DNA of 64,000 bases from Brevibacterium sediminis (GCF_013623905.1 NZ_JABKDD010000001.1:62001-126000); one strand, 5' to 3'. Positions 43,029-52,119 are shown, numbered from the stretch's first letter. Program-made: numbers and translations. Notes: generated by a model not told the origin, from the sequence alone.

Positions 43029-44195
43029 TCACCTCTTGCGGTTGCGCTTGGCGATATCGCGTCCGATGAGTTCCTTCATCACCTCGTTCGCTCCGCCGAA
43101 GATTGCCTGGATGCGGTTGTCCTTGTAGGCGCGAGCGATGGGGAACTCGAGCATATAGCCGTAGCCGCCGAAGAGCTGCAGGCAGCGATTGACGACCTCG
43201 ATCTCGAGGTCCGAGCCCAAGTACTTCGCCTTGGCGGCGTCGACCGCGGTGAGTTCGCCTTCGTTGAGAGCCAGGGCACAGCGGTCGACGAACGCCTCCA
43301 GGGCGTCTACGCGGGTTTCGAGCTCGGCGAGTTCGAAACGAGTGTTCTGGAAGTCGCCGATGGTCTGACCGAAAGCGGGGCGGTCGAAGACGTAATCGGC
43401 CGTCCATGCCAGCGCTGCCCGCGCCGATGCCAGGGTTCCCGATCCGATGAGGAGGCGTTCGGTGGGGAGGTTGACCATGAGGTGGATGAACCCCTGATCG
43501 AGTTCGCCGAGGAGGGCATCGGCCGGCACCCGGACATCGGTGAACGAGAGTTCGGCGGTGTCCTGGGCGTCCAGGCCGAGCTTTTTCAGTTTGCGGCCCT
43601 TCTCGAACCCAGGTGTGCCTGCCTCGACGATGAACAGCGAAGTGCCTTGAGACGCCTTCGCCTCCGGGTTCGTGCGGGCGACGACGATGACGAAATCACA
43701 GTGGATGCCGTTGGTGATGAAGGTCTTGGCGCCGTTGATGATCCAATCGTCGCCGTCGCGGACAGCCTTCGTGGTGATGCCCTGCAGATCCGAACCGGCA
43801 TCCGGTTCGGTCATGGCGATCGCCCCGATCATCGCGCCCGAGGTCAGTCCAGTCAGATACTTCTGTTTCTGCGCCCGAGTGCCCAACTCCATGAGATAGC
43901 CGGGGACGATTCCGTCTGAGACGCCCCAGCCGCTCGTGGCCGCACCGACGCCACGGCGGGCGATCTCTTCGGCTCGCACCATCTCGAACCGGAAGTCGGA
44001 GACGCCGCCACCGCCGAACTCCTCGGGGATGGCCAGGCCGATGATGCCCGACTGCGCTGCCTTGCGCCACATTTCCCGATCGACGAGGTGGTTCTCCTCC
44101 CAATCCTCGAAGTGGGGGACGACTTCGCGGTCGAGGAACGCAGCGACCGATCCTCGGAATGCCTCATGATCCTCGTTGTACAGATTCCTCTTCAT
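43029..44195 (-). CDS. acyl-CoA dehydrogenase
   Basis: A 388-residue ACAD with the usual three domains. AMTEPDAGSDL lies near residue 125 and the C-terminal LFGGYGYMLEFP and IFGGANEVMKELIGR lie near 345-380. The second corresponds to the YEGT region of MCAD, where Gly replaces the catalytic Glu; LCAD-type enzymes keep the base elsewhere, in helix G, but I do not see an obvious Glu there either. The ATG at 44195 has AGAGGA upstream. It is divergent from the TetR gene, and a TetR-type palindrome lies between them. Confidence 0.88.
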   Translation of the reverse strand: MKRNLYNEDHEAFRGSVAAFLDREVVPHFEDWEENHLVDREMWRKAAQSGIIGLAIPEEFGGGGVSDFRFEMVRAEEIARRGVGAATSGWGVSDGIVPGYLMELGTRAQKQKYLTGLTSGAMIGAIAMTEPDAGSDLQGITTKAVRDGDDWIINGAKTFITNGIHCDFVIVVARTNPEAKASQGTSLFIVEAGTPGFEKGRKLKKLGLDAQDTAELSFTDVRVPADALLGELDQGFIHLMVNLPTERLLIGSGTLASARAALAWTADYVFDRPAFGQTIGDFQNTRFELAELETRVDALEAFVDRCALALNEGELTAVDAAKAKYLGSDLEIEVVNRCLQLFGGYGYMLEFPIARAYKDNRIQAIFGGANEVMKELIGRDIAKRNRKR

Positions 44196-44282
44196 CGATT
44201 GCGTCCTCTTCTCAAGCAGTGGTTGTCGCTGGGCGGGCAGACAGGCCGGTATTCGGGCCGAGGCGATGATGTGTGCCCGGTC

Positions 44283-44300
44283 ACTGAGCGTGCGTTCAGT
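44283..44300. promoter_or_regulatory. TetR-type operator, site 2
   Basis: ACTGAGCG-TG-CGTTCAGT is an 8-2-8 palindrome with one mismatch, between the acyl-CoA dehydrogenase and the TetR gene. It shares the CGTTCAGT half-site with 41893-41900. Confidence 0.6.
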
Positions 44301-44425
44301 CTGGCATCCGCCTGAAAAACAGTCAATACAGACTGGATCTGTGAGATAGTCGGAAGCAGCCCGTTTCGACCGCAGTTCTGCGGTGTCGAACAGCTCCGGA
44401 ACGGAACACGGCAGAAGGGGATGCG

Positions 44426-45064
44426 ATGGATGCCGGCAACCAAGCCGAACGCACTGCGCGCTCACGCGACCTCATCCTCGATGCCACGATCGAATGCCTG
44501 CTGCGCGAAGGATATGCGGCGACGACGACGGTGAGAGTCCAATCGATCGCGGGGGTGACTAGGGGGCGTCTGCTCCACCACTTTCCCTCAAAGCAGGATC
44601 TGCTCACGGCTGCAGTCAGCCGCCTCGGCGAACAGAGACTCAGCCTACGGCTGGAGGACCAGGACGACGAATTCGGTCGGATACTGGAAACGGAACGACC
44701 CGACGCCGCCGACGCCAGAAGCGATTGGGCGATTCGGACCCTGTGGACGGGGCTGATGCACGGCAGCTTCTTCTCTGCCCTCGAACTGTGGACGGCTTCG
44801 CGCACCGACGATGAACTGGCCGTGAACGTCCGTGAGCACGAGAAGATCGTCCTCGACCGCGTCCGGGACAATGCCCGTGAGCTCTTCGGGTCGGCGGTCA
44901 CGCGGAACCCGGAGTTCGATGAGGTCTTCACGATGATCTTCGCGAGCATGCGCGGAATGGCCGTGACCTACACCTTCTCCCGACGTGACCCACACCGGGA
45001 GCCGATGCTCACCACCTGGCAGCGGACCGCGCGAACCCTGCTCTTGGGTGCGGCACCGGACTGA
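44426..45064 (+). CDS. TetR-family transcriptional regulator
   Basis: A 212-residue repressor. The N-terminal helix-turn-helix is in residues 12-60 (RDLILDATIECLLREGYAAT, VTRGRLLHHFPSKQDLL), and the C-terminal two-thirds form the ligand domain. AGAAGGGGATG lies before the ATG. The adjacent palindrome and its second copy upstream of the kinase operon suggest that it controls the whole acyl-CoA region, probably released by an acyl-CoA. It is convergent with the NERD-helicase. Confidence 0.87.
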   Translation: MDAGNQAERTARSRDLILDATIECLLREGYAATTTVRVQSIAGVTRGRLLHHFPSKQDLLTAAVSRLGEQRLSLRLEDQDDEFGRILETERPDAADARSDWAIRTLWTGLMHGSFFSALELWTASRTDDELAVNVREHEKIVLDRVRDNARELFGSAVTRNPEFDEVFTMIFASMRGMAVTYTFSRRDPHREPMLTTWQRTARTLLLGAAPD

Positions 45065-45106
45065 GATCGCAGACCCACCGACGAGAGCCGGTGAGAAGCT
45101 GAGCGA

Positions 45107-46723
45107 TCAGTTGTCGTAGATCACGTCGAAGATGGTCAGGTCGCCGACGACGATGAGCTTCGTCGTCGCTCTCGACATACCGACGTAGAGCATGTCGACG
45201 GCTCGCTGGGGGTCTCTGAACCCGTTGAGGCTGAGCACCACGGCGGGCCTTTCAAGTCCTTTGAAACCGAGCACATGCCCGTAGAAGACGTCCTCTTCAG
45301 CGAAGAACTGATCCCAGTAGGCTGCGATCTCTTCGCTCTCCACGATGTTCTTCTGCTCCGGATGCCTGGATCCGGTGGTCAGCAGCGCGACCTGGCCGGC
45401 GTTCCACCCGGCATCCATGAGTGCTTCGACCTGCCCATCCGCTTCGGCTACGGCGTCCTCGAGGCCGACGTCGATCCACTCGATTTCGTCGCCGGGTCCG
45501 TTGCGTGCGATCGGCGGTTCCAACGCGAGGTCGGCGATTCCGGCGACGATCTGGGATGAGTTGCGCAGATTCTCGTCGAGCTGGATGGGGTTCATCGTGA
45601 TCGGTGATGCGCCGTGACGGTCGAAGATCCGTTGGCGCTCATCGGTGAAGACGTAGAGGGTGTCGGCAAGCTGATTGCGCAGGCAGGATTGGACGGCTTC
45701 CCACCACAGCAGGCTGAAGTCCTGGCCTTCGTCGATGACGATGGCGTCGAAGAGGCTCTTGCGCGGACGCTCGTCGGCGAGTTCCTTGAGCATCGTGGGC
45801 AGTCGCTGTTCCCAGTACTCCGAGTCGTCGTCGCTGCCGGTGGGCGCACCCCAGCTGATGGGCAGGTCGTGGAAGAGCCCAGCGAACGCGGGCCGGTCGA
45901 CTTCGGGCCATTGTGCGGTGAAGAGCTGGAGGAAGCGGCCGAGCCCGCGGGAATAGCACATGAGGGCGACCTTCTTCCCCTCCTGCGTCAGCGCTCTGGC
46001 CTTGAGCAGGGCCAGATAGGTCTTGCCCGATCCTGCACCGCCGCTGATCTCGGCACGATTCTGGTGGCGGAGGATGCGGATGAGCTTCGCCTGCTCACGG
46101 CTGAGGGCATCGGCTCGGTCAGAGATTTCGGAGGCTCTGAGCTTGAGATTCTCCACCGCCTGGTTGGTCCTGCGGAGGTTCTTCAGCACGAACTCGTGGC
46201 CGGCCGTGAGGTCGTGGCGTTCGGGGTCGAAGTCGAAGCGCAGCTGAGTGGCGATCTTCGATGCCAGGGAACCGATCTCGGTGCTGTCGACGAGCTGACG
46301 CCTCGGCGCGTCCGGCTGGTCCCAGTCGCCCGGCAGTTCCGTGTAGGGGAGGACCGCAAGGTGGCTGATCGGTCCGGGGAGGCGGGAGAGCCGCGGGCGC
46401 AGATAGTCCACGAGGGTGTGCTTGGCGATCATCGCCTGCTCGAGGGGAGAGGTGGGCAGTCGGTTTCGCTTTCCCTGGGCGCCGGAGGTGAACCAAGCGC
46501 CGTCGACGACCTCGACGCGTCCGCCTTTGACCTCGACGACGGCGATGCCGGCGCCCGGCCACACGATGAGGAAATCGATCTCGACATCCTTGTCATCGCC
46601 GGTCAGTCGTTGACCATGGATGATCGCCGCTGCATCGGGCAGCTGCCGGCACAGAGCATTCCACACGAGCTCCTCGGTCGTAGATCCATTGAAATCTGGC
46701 TGTTCGGGAAGCAACGTGACCAT
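45107..46723 (-). CDS. NERD-domain nuclease fused to a superfamily 1 (UvrD-like) helicase
   Basis: A 538-residue fusion. Residues about 15-120 form a NERD (nuclease-related) domain with a restriction-fold-like pattern Asp50 ... Glu64-x-Lys66 in VVEVKGG. The helicase part has Walker A GGAGSGKT at 228-235, Walker B VIDEGQD near 330, and the UvrD-like C-terminal motifs FKGLE and LYVGMSRAT. Such fusions are linked by inference to DNA repair or defence; the function of this group is not established. The ATG appears to come from a leaderless message. No other defence gene lies beside it. Confidence 0.85.
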   Translation of the reverse strand: MVTLLPEQPDFNGSTTEELVWNALCRQLPDAAAIIHGQRLTGDDKDVEIDFLIVWPGAGIAVVEVKGGRVEVVDGAWFTSGAQGKRNRLPTSPLEQAMIAKHTLVDYLRPRLSRLPGPISHLAVLPYTELPGDWDQPDAPRRQLVDSTEIGSLASKIATQLRFDFDPERHDLTAGHEFVLKNLRRTNQAVENLKLRASEISDRADALSREQAKLIRILRHQNRAEISGGAGSGKTYLALLKARALTQEGKKVALMCYSRGLGRFLQLFTAQWPEVDRPAFAGLFHDLPISWGAPTGSDDDSEYWEQRLPTMLKELADERPRKSLFDAIVIDEGQDFSLLWWEAVQSCLRNQLADTLYVFTDERQRIFDRHGASPITMNPIQLDENLRNSSQIVAGIADLALEPPIARNGPGDEIEWIDVGLEDAVAEADGQVEALMDAGWNAGQVALLTTGSRHPEQKNIVESEEIAAYWDQFFAEEDVFYGHVLGFKGLERPAVVLSLNGFRDPQRAVDMLYVGMSRATTKLIVVGDLTIFDVIYDN

Positions 46724-46729
46724 GACACG

Positions 46730-46735
46730 AGATTA
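46730..46735 (-). promoter_or_regulatory. -10 element, probable leaderless start of the NERD-helicase
   Basis: Minus-strand TAATCT ends six bases before the ATG at 46723; no ribosome binding site is visible. Confidence 0.45.
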
Positions 46736-46754
46736 ACCCAGACTCAGTCGCAGA

Positions 46755-46801
46755 AGACCGGCGAAACTGCAACGGAAGTTCCGCTGTAGTGCCGCCGGTC
46801 T
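46755..46801 (-). terminator. long hairpin downstream of the MHS transporter
   Basis: AGACCGGCG pairs with CGCCGGTCT, and the inner arms continue with small mismatches up to a short loop. It sits 54 bases past the transporter stop and upstream of the NERD-helicase promoter. Confidence 0.6.
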
Positions 46802-46854
46802 GCTCTGCCGGAGGTGACGCGTCACTCAGATGCGGTCACGAGGGGTCCGGACGG

Positions 46855-48237
46855 TCATTTCGCGTCGTCGACGAGCTCCGATTCGTCGAGGATGACGTCC
46901 GCGCCGGTCTCGGGGAGGCCGCAGCCGCGCAGCGAGGCACCGTTCGTCTCCTTCATGAAGATCGTGGCAATCAAACCGATCGCGCATGCAGCCATGACGA
47001 GGTAGGCGGGAATGATGGTGTTTCCCGTCGCGCCGATGAGTCCATCGCTGATCGAGGGGGCGGTGCCACCGAACAGTGCAGTGGAGACGTTGTAAGAGAT
47101 AGCGAAGCCTGCGAAGCGCACAGGTCCGGGGAACATCGCCGGGAACGTCGCCGAGATGGTCGAGATCTGCGGGATGTAGAGGACACCGAGGACGGCCAGT
47201 CCGATGAGTGCCCACACGAAGCCATTGGCCATGAGCATGAACATCGGAATCGCCGCGACGAAGAGGCTGATGAGCGAGAAGTACCAGACGGGCTTGCGTC
47301 CTACCTTGTCCGAAAGCATTCCGCCGAACGGGATGAGGATCATCATGAATGCCTGGGCGAGGAACATCACGGTCAGTGAGGCGTTCGCGCTCATGCCGAC
47401 CGGGTTCTGCAGGTAGGTGGGCATGTAGGACAGCAGCGTGTAGTTGACCACGTTGACCGCGACGACCATGCCGCCGAGGACGAGGAGCTGCTTCTTGTAG
47501 TTCGCGAACAGGGTAGCGAAGACCTCCTTGACGGACTTGCCTTGATCGCTGTTGTCCAGCTCTTCATAGACAGGGGATTCGTCGAGCTGTGAGCGCAGGT
47601 ACAGGCCGACGACGCCGAGCACACCGGCGAAGACGAACGGAATCCGCCATGCCCAGTCCGTCATTGTCTGTTCGCCGAGGCCGAGCTGCAGAAGGAGGAC
47701 GAAGAGCGAACCGGCGGCCATTCCGGCCAGAGTGCCGAATTCGAGGAAGCTGCCGAAGAATCCGCGCCGATTGTCCGGGGCATATTCGGCCATGAAGGTG
47801 GCGGCACCACCATACTCACCGCCTGAGGAGAAGCCCTGGATGACGCGGAGCAGAACGAGGATGATGGGTGCGGCGACGCCGATCGTGGCGTAGGACGGCA
47901 GCAGCGCGATGCAGAATGTGGAACCGGCCATGAGCAGAATCGTCAGCGCCAATACGCGTTTGCGGCCGAGGCGATCGCCCATCGGGCCCCAGATGATCCC
48001 GCCGAGTGGGCGGAAGATGAAGGACACGGCGAACGTCAGCAGCGCCATCAGCTGAGCATGCTCGCCGGGGAAGAAGTGCTGAGCGAGATAGGTCACTGAA
48101 ACGGCGTAGAGACCGTAGTCGAACCACTCCGTCGCATTGCCCAGGGCGGAGGCGGCGACGGCCTTGCGGACCGTCTTGAGATCAGGTTCGGGCGGGGAAG
48201 CAGGTGATGCGGATCCTGAGGTATAGGGGATACTCAT
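46855..48237 (-). CDS. MFS transporter, metabolite:H+ symporter (ProP-like) family
   Basis: A 460-residue 12-helix secondary transporter. MHS-family features are the first-helix phrase ASALGNATEWFDYGLYA, the loop MGDRLGRKRVL between helices 2 and 3, and RVIQGFSSGGEYGGAATFMAEYAP. Substrates in this family include proline/betaine, citrate, ketoglutarate and shikimate; this one cannot be assigned. GGAGGAATTC lies before the ATG. It is monocistronic, with an unusually AT-rich 340-base region upstream and a hairpin downstream. Confidence 0.88.
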   Translation of the reverse strand: MSIPYTSGSASPASPPEPDLKTVRKAVAASALGNATEWFDYGLYAVSVTYLAQHFFPGEHAQLMALLTFAVSFIFRPLGGIIWGPMGDRLGRKRVLALTILLMAGSTFCIALLPSYATIGVAAPIILVLLRVIQGFSSGGEYGGAATFMAEYAPDNRRGFFGSFLEFGTLAGMAAGSLFVLLLQLGLGEQTMTDWAWRIPFVFAGVLGVVGLYLRSQLDESPVYEELDNSDQGKSVKEVFATLFANYKKQLLVLGGMVVAVNVVNYTLLSYMPTYLQNPVGMSANASLTVMFLAQAFMMILIPFGGMLSDKVGRKPVWYFSLISLFVAAIPMFMLMANGFVWALIGLAVLGVLYIPQISTISATFPAMFPGPVRFAGFAISYNVSTALFGGTAPSISDGLIGATGNTIIPAYLVMAACAIGLIATIFMKETNGASLRGCGLPETGADVILDESELVDDAK

Positions 48238-48575
48238 GAATTCCTCCAGTCATGTGGACCACAGTCGAAGTGATCCTTCATTCGAACCGAAGCCACGTTA
48301 CGAGCCTGTGCTCAGCTTCTCAATCGAAGAATCCTGTCAAATCATCGGCGTGTCATTAGGAGAACATTCGGTTTTGGCGTATATGACCTGGAAGAACGCT
48401 CTGCGTCGTCAATATCGGAGCGGCAAGTCGTCTTCACAGGGAACAGTGAAGTTATCGTTATGGCAATCGGGTTGACAGAAAACTCAATCAATGACCGAAT
48501 TTAACTGCGCAGACGAAAAGAGTAGTCTTCTCTTTCGCCTCAATCGACCGCAGCGCGCACCCCTGTTCGCGGAAA
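48238..48575. other. AT-rich non-coding region upstream of the MHS transporter
   Basis: Clearly richer in A and T than the coding DNA around it. It presumably holds the transporter promoter on the minus strand. A small hairpin AAAGAG...CTCTTT lies near 48517-48535. I see no convincing gene; the 79-codon plus-strand frame here begins on the complement of the transporter ribosome binding site. Confidence 0.5.
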
Positions 48576-48613
48576 GAGCGGAGGGACCGCGCATAAGCAC
48601 GGTCCCTCCGCTC
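48576..48613 (-). terminator. perfect-stem terminator after the amino-acid permease
   Basis: GAGCGGAGGGACCG and CGGTCCCTCCGCTC form a perfect 14-base stem with a ten-base loop. On the minus strand TTTCC follows. It is 47 bases past the permease stop. Confidence 0.8.
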
Positions 48614-48660
48614 AATCGGCTCTGGCCGAGCGACTCAGATGTCCGAACTGCGGTGCTGGA

Positions 48661-50118
48661 TCAGGATGCCGCAGATTCCTTCGCCGCGGCTGCTGCGCGC
48701 TGATCCATCGCCGGAGACGTATCGATCCCGCGAGCGTTGAGACGACGCTTGACCAACGGCCACACGGCGAAGAGCACCGCAGTGGCGACGAGACTCGTCC
48801 ACACCTGCGCGCGGCCGTCTTCGCTGAGGAGCATGATGACGACGACGCCGATGACGACGATGATGAGGAAGATGTTGAGGATCGGCGTCAGCCACGACTT
48901 CAAGGTCAGAGCTTCTCGCTCGGCTGGGCTGAGTTTGAGACGCATGCGCCACTGGGCGAGGGCGATGAAGACATAGACGAAGAGGGCTACGAGACCGCCG
49001 GAGTTCATGATGAAGTCGAAGATCCCTGATGCCGGGACGGTGAAGTTGGCGACAACTGCCGCCAGTGCACCGAGGCTCGAAGCGATGAGAGCGGCCACTG
49101 GGACGTTCGTCTTCGAGCGCTTGCGGATGAGCGCGGGCGCATACCCTTTGTCGGCCAGGGAAGCGAACATGCGGGAGGCCGAATAGAGGCCGGAGTTGAG
49201 CACCGAGATGACGGCGGTGAAGAGGACGATCGTCATGATCGCCGAGGCGCCCGGCAGACCGAAGAGACCGTAGACATGAGCGAACGGAGCGATCGTATCG
49301 GGATCGGGCAGCTCATCCCAGGGAACCGCGGTGACGATGATGAGCACGCCGCCGACGAAGAACAGCATGATCCGCCAGATGACAGTCCGAGTGGCCTGGT
49401 TGATGCCGCGAGCCGGATCGACCGACTCGGCCGATGCCATGACAGCGATCTCGGTGCCGAAGTAGCTGAAGATGACGGTGGCCACGCCGATCATCACGGC
49501 ACTGAAGCCCATGGGCATGAAACCGCCGTGGTCCCACAGATTGGATACGGAATTCGTCGCGTTGGGCCAGGCGCCGAACACGAAGAGTGCACCGACGATG
49601 AGGAAGACGACGATCGTGATGACCTTGATGCTCGCGAGCCAGAACTCGACCTCACCGAAGACGCGGACCGAGAGGACGTTCGTGCCGATGAAGACGATGA
49701 CGAGGAGGAGGGACCAGAGCCAGGTGGGAATCGCGGGGAACCAGCCTGACATGATTCCGCCGCCGACGACCGCTTCATAGGCGATGACGCCGACCCAGAA
49801 GTACCAATACAGCCAGCCGACGAGGTAGGCGGCCCACCCGCCCAAGGACTCGTTCGCGTACTCCATGAAGGAGCCGACGGCAGGTCGTCGCGCCGACATC
49901 TCACCGAGCATCCGCATGGCGAGGAAGACGAGAAGTCCGCCGATGAGATAGGAGAGGATGGCAGCCGGTCCAGTCGAGCGGATGACGTTTCCGGATCCGA
50001 CGAAGAGGCTTGCACCGATGATGCCGCCGAGCGTGATCATGGTGATGTGCCGGTTGCGCAGTTTGCCGCCCCCAGCGGCGTTGTCAGTGTCAGCACCCGA
50101 GTTGTGGGGTTCGCTCAT
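48661..50118 (-). CDS. amino acid permease (APC superfamily, AAT family)
   Basis: A 485-residue 12-helix transporter of the GabP/AnsP/ProY-like AAT group. The first helix contains MITLGGIIGASLFVGSG, the region after it RSTGPAAILSYLIGG, then EMSARRPAVGSFMEYANE, and later GTEIAVMASAESVDPARGINQATR. It would import an amino acid or GABA with protons; specificity is unknown. AAGGAGAAAG lies before the ATG. It is monocistronic, with a strong terminator. Confidence 0.88.
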   Translation of the reverse strand: MSEPHNSGADTDNAAGGGKLRNRHITMITLGGIIGASLFVGSGNVIRSTGPAAILSYLIGGLLVFLAMRMLGEMSARRPAVGSFMEYANESLGGWAAYLVGWLYWYFWVGVIAYEAVVGGGIMSGWFPAIPTWLWSLLLVIVFIGTNVLSVRVFGEVEFWLASIKVITIVVFLIVGALFVFGAWPNATNSVSNLWDHGGFMPMGFSAVMIGVATVIFSYFGTEIAVMASAESVDPARGINQATRTVIWRIMLFFVGGVLIIVTAVPWDELPDPDTIAPFAHVYGLFGLPGASAIMTIVLFTAVISVLNSGLYSASRMFASLADKGYAPALIRKRSKTNVPVAALIASSLGALAAVVANFTVPASGIFDFIMNSGGLVALFVYVFIALAQWRMRLKLSPAEREALTLKSWLTPILNIFLIIVVIGVVVIMLLSEDGRAQVWTSLVATAVLFAVWPLVKRRLNARGIDTSPAMDQRAAAAAKESAAS

Positions 50119-50173
50119 AGAGCTTTCTCCTTGTGAGACCAGGGCTCGGATTTCGCACGAATGCCGAGCCTCC

Positions 50174-50197
50174 AGGCAGTCACTGTTGAAACTGCCT
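50174..50197 (-). terminator. candidate hairpin after the DeoR gene
   Basis: AGGCAGT and ACTGCCT form a seven-base stem about 85 bases past the DeoR stop, in the gap before the permease start. Modest candidate. Confidence 0.3.
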
Positions 50198-50280
50198 CCG
50201 GGATTCTACACAGAAGTCGCGAGAATCAGATGTCGTCGATCACACGGTGGTCGGCGAATGGAGTCGTCAGCCCAGAGTTG

Positions 50281-51006
50281 TCAATCGTGCCGGTGGGACG
50301 CGTGCTCGTCGATCCACGTCCAGCCGGACGGCATCGGTGCCCATGCGGCGACGTCGCGGCCGGCTTTCGAACTGTCGGCGAGGACGACGACTGTTCCGGC
50401 CCGCTCGGCGATGAGCTCTTTCGTGCGTGCTTCGTCGAGACTCGGTTCGCCGAGGCCCTGTGCCGGATCGACGGCATCGGCACCGAGGAAAGCGATGTCG
50501 ACATGGATGCGCGACAGCGCATGATCGGACAGCGCGCCGGTGGTGCCGTGCGAAAGTGTCGAGACCTCACCGCCGACCATGATCACTGCAGGGCCGGAGG
50601 GATGAGCCAGGGCCAGCGCGATCTCGAGACCGCGAGTGAACACGGTGAGCTCTTTACGGTCCCTGATCCGCTCGGCCAAACGCACGGTCGTCGAACCGGC
50701 GTCGAGGAAGACGGTGCGCACTCGGGCGTCGTCGAGTCGTTCGAGCGCTCGTGCGGCGATCGCGTCCTTCGCCTCCGCCTGCTGCTCCATCCGCTCGCCC
50801 AATGGCGGTTCGACATAGCCCGCGGCTGCTGCTCCGCCGATGGTGCGGATGATCTCACCGTCGGCGGCCAACTCACGCAGGTCGCGGCGGATCGTCGATT
50901 CCGAGGTCTCGAGTGCATCGGCCAGGCGAGGGATGCTCCACGAACCGGTCTTGAGCAGGCCGAGAATGGCTTCGCGGCGGCGCTGAGTGCCCGATCGGAT
51001 CGCCAT
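50281..51006 (-). CDS. DeoR-family transcriptional regulator
   Basis: A 241-residue repressor. The N-terminal winged helix-turn-helix is in residues 8-60 (RREAILGLLKTGSWSIPRLADALETSESTIRRDLREL), and the sugar-phosphate-sensing isomerase-like domain follows (FLDAGSTTVRLAERI, FLGADAVDP). GGAGAGGGAG lies before the ATG. It is the last gene of the gntP-dtnK-pdxA2 operon and probably represses it, sensing a phosphorylated four-carbon acid. Confidence 0.88.
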   Translation of the reverse strand: MAIRSGTQRRREAILGLLKTGSWSIPRLADALETSESTIRRDLRELAADGEIIRTIGGAAAAGYVEPPLGERMEQQAEAKDAIAARALERLDDARVRTVFLDAGSTTVRLAERIRDRKELTVFTRGLEIALALAHPSGPAVIMVGGEVSTLSHGTTGALSDHALSRIHVDIAFLGADAVDPAQGLGEPSLDEARTKELIAERAGTVVVLADSSKAGRDVAAWAPMPSGWTWIDEHASHRHD

Positions 51007-51072
51007 CTGTTCTCCCTCTCCTTCGGCAGTGATCCGGCCGCAGCGACGCCGCGGCCGGAGATACGACTCAGC

Positions 51073-52119
51073 CTACTGCGGCAGGTATTCCGCGCGGATG
51101 CCGTCGACGAACGGAGCGTAGCTGATGGCCGCGCGGTAGGCCGAGCGCATGGTGCCAGCATCGGCGATACCCTGACCGGCGATATCGAAGGCGGTTCCGT
51201 GATCGACGGACGTGCGCAGGATCGGCAATCCGACGGTGACCGAGATGGTGCCGTCGAAGTCGAAGGTCTTCGATGCGATGTGCCCCTGATCGTGGTACTG
51301 AGAGAGGATTCCGTCATAGCGGCCGGTCAGCCCCTGGTGGAAGACGGAATCCGCCGGGATCGGTCCGGCGACTTCGAAGGCGCCACCCGCATTGACCTTC
51401 TCCACGGCCGGGCGGAGGATCTCGATCTCCTCGTCGCCGAAGGCGCCGTTCTCGCCACCGTGGGGGTTGAGAGCAGCGACGGCCAGTCTCGGCGAGGCGA
51501 CGCCGTAGAGCTGGAGGGCCCGGTGGGCGCGTTCGATGGAGTCGACCTGAGTGTCCACGGTCAGGGCGTCGAGAGCCTTGCGCAGGGACATGTGGCGGGT
51601 GGCGAAGAAGATCTGGAGTTTGTGGTCGGGAACCTTCGTGTTCTCCACGACGAACATCGTGTCCTGCTTCGTCACTCCGGTCAGCTCACCGAGCATCTCG
51701 GTGTGCCCGAGGTGCTGCGAACCGGACTTCCATACGGCTTCCTTGTTGATGGGGCCGGTGACGATGCCGGCGACCTGCTGATCCATGGCCGCCTTGGTGG
51801 CGAGCTCGATCGCGGCCACCGAAGCCCTGCCGGCGCGGGCATCGACGACTCCCCAGTCAGGAAGGTCATCCCCGAGAACGCCGGTATCGAAGACGTCGAT
51901 GACGCCTTCACCGGCTGACGGGGTCGACCAGTCGGAGATGGAGCGCAGTTCGACGTCGAGTCCGAGGACGTCGACGGCCCGTTTCATCACGGCCAGATCC
52001 GCCACAGCGATTCCATGCTGATCGTCTCTGCCGGCGAACTCCGCAAGCACCGTGGCGGTGATCTCCGGTCCGATTCCGACCGGGTCACCCACGGTCACGG
52101 CGAGTGCTGGTGCTGTCAT
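51073..52119 (-). CDS. pdxA2: PdxA2-type 4-phospho-threonate/erythronate dehydrogenase
   Basis: A 348-residue PdxA-family NAD-dependent oxidative decarboxylase. Metal-binding histidines are visible in HLGHTEML and in YHDQGHIASK, and GDPVGIGPEI marks the N-terminus. Biosynthetic PdxA acts on 4-phospho-hydroxythreonine. Here the gene sits beside a DUF1537 kinase and a GntP permease, the known arrangement for D-threonate or D-erythronate breakdown, where PdxA2 converts the 4-phosphate to dihydroxyacetone phosphate. GAGGAGACAG lies before the ATG. Confidence 0.85.
   Translation of the reverse strand: MTAPALAVTVGDPVGIGPEITATVLAEFAGRDDQHGIAVADLAVMKRAVDVLGLDVELRSISDWSTPSAGEGVIDVFDTGVLGDDLPDWGVVDARAGRASVAAIELATKAAMDQQVAGIVTGPINKEAVWKSGSQHLGHTEMLGELTGVTKQDTMFVVENTKVPDHKLQIFFATRHMSLRKALDALTVDTQVDSIERAHRALQLYGVASPRLAVAALNPHGGENGAFGDEEIEILRPAVEKVNAGGAFEVAGPIPADSVFHQGLTGRYDGILSQYHDQGHIASKTFDFDGTISVTVGLPILRTSVDHGTAFDIAGQGIADAGTMRSAYRAAISYAPFVDGIRAEYLPQ

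Noticed and set aside
45060..45111. Possible hairpin between the TetR gene and the NERD-helicase
   Set aside because: The outer arms have a bulge and overlap both stop codons; pairing is weak compared with other terminators here.
48236..48475. Possible 79-codon gene in the AT-rich gap
   Set aside because: Its start is simply the complement of the transporter ribosome binding site, no ribosome binding site of its own is present, and the product has no recognisable feature.
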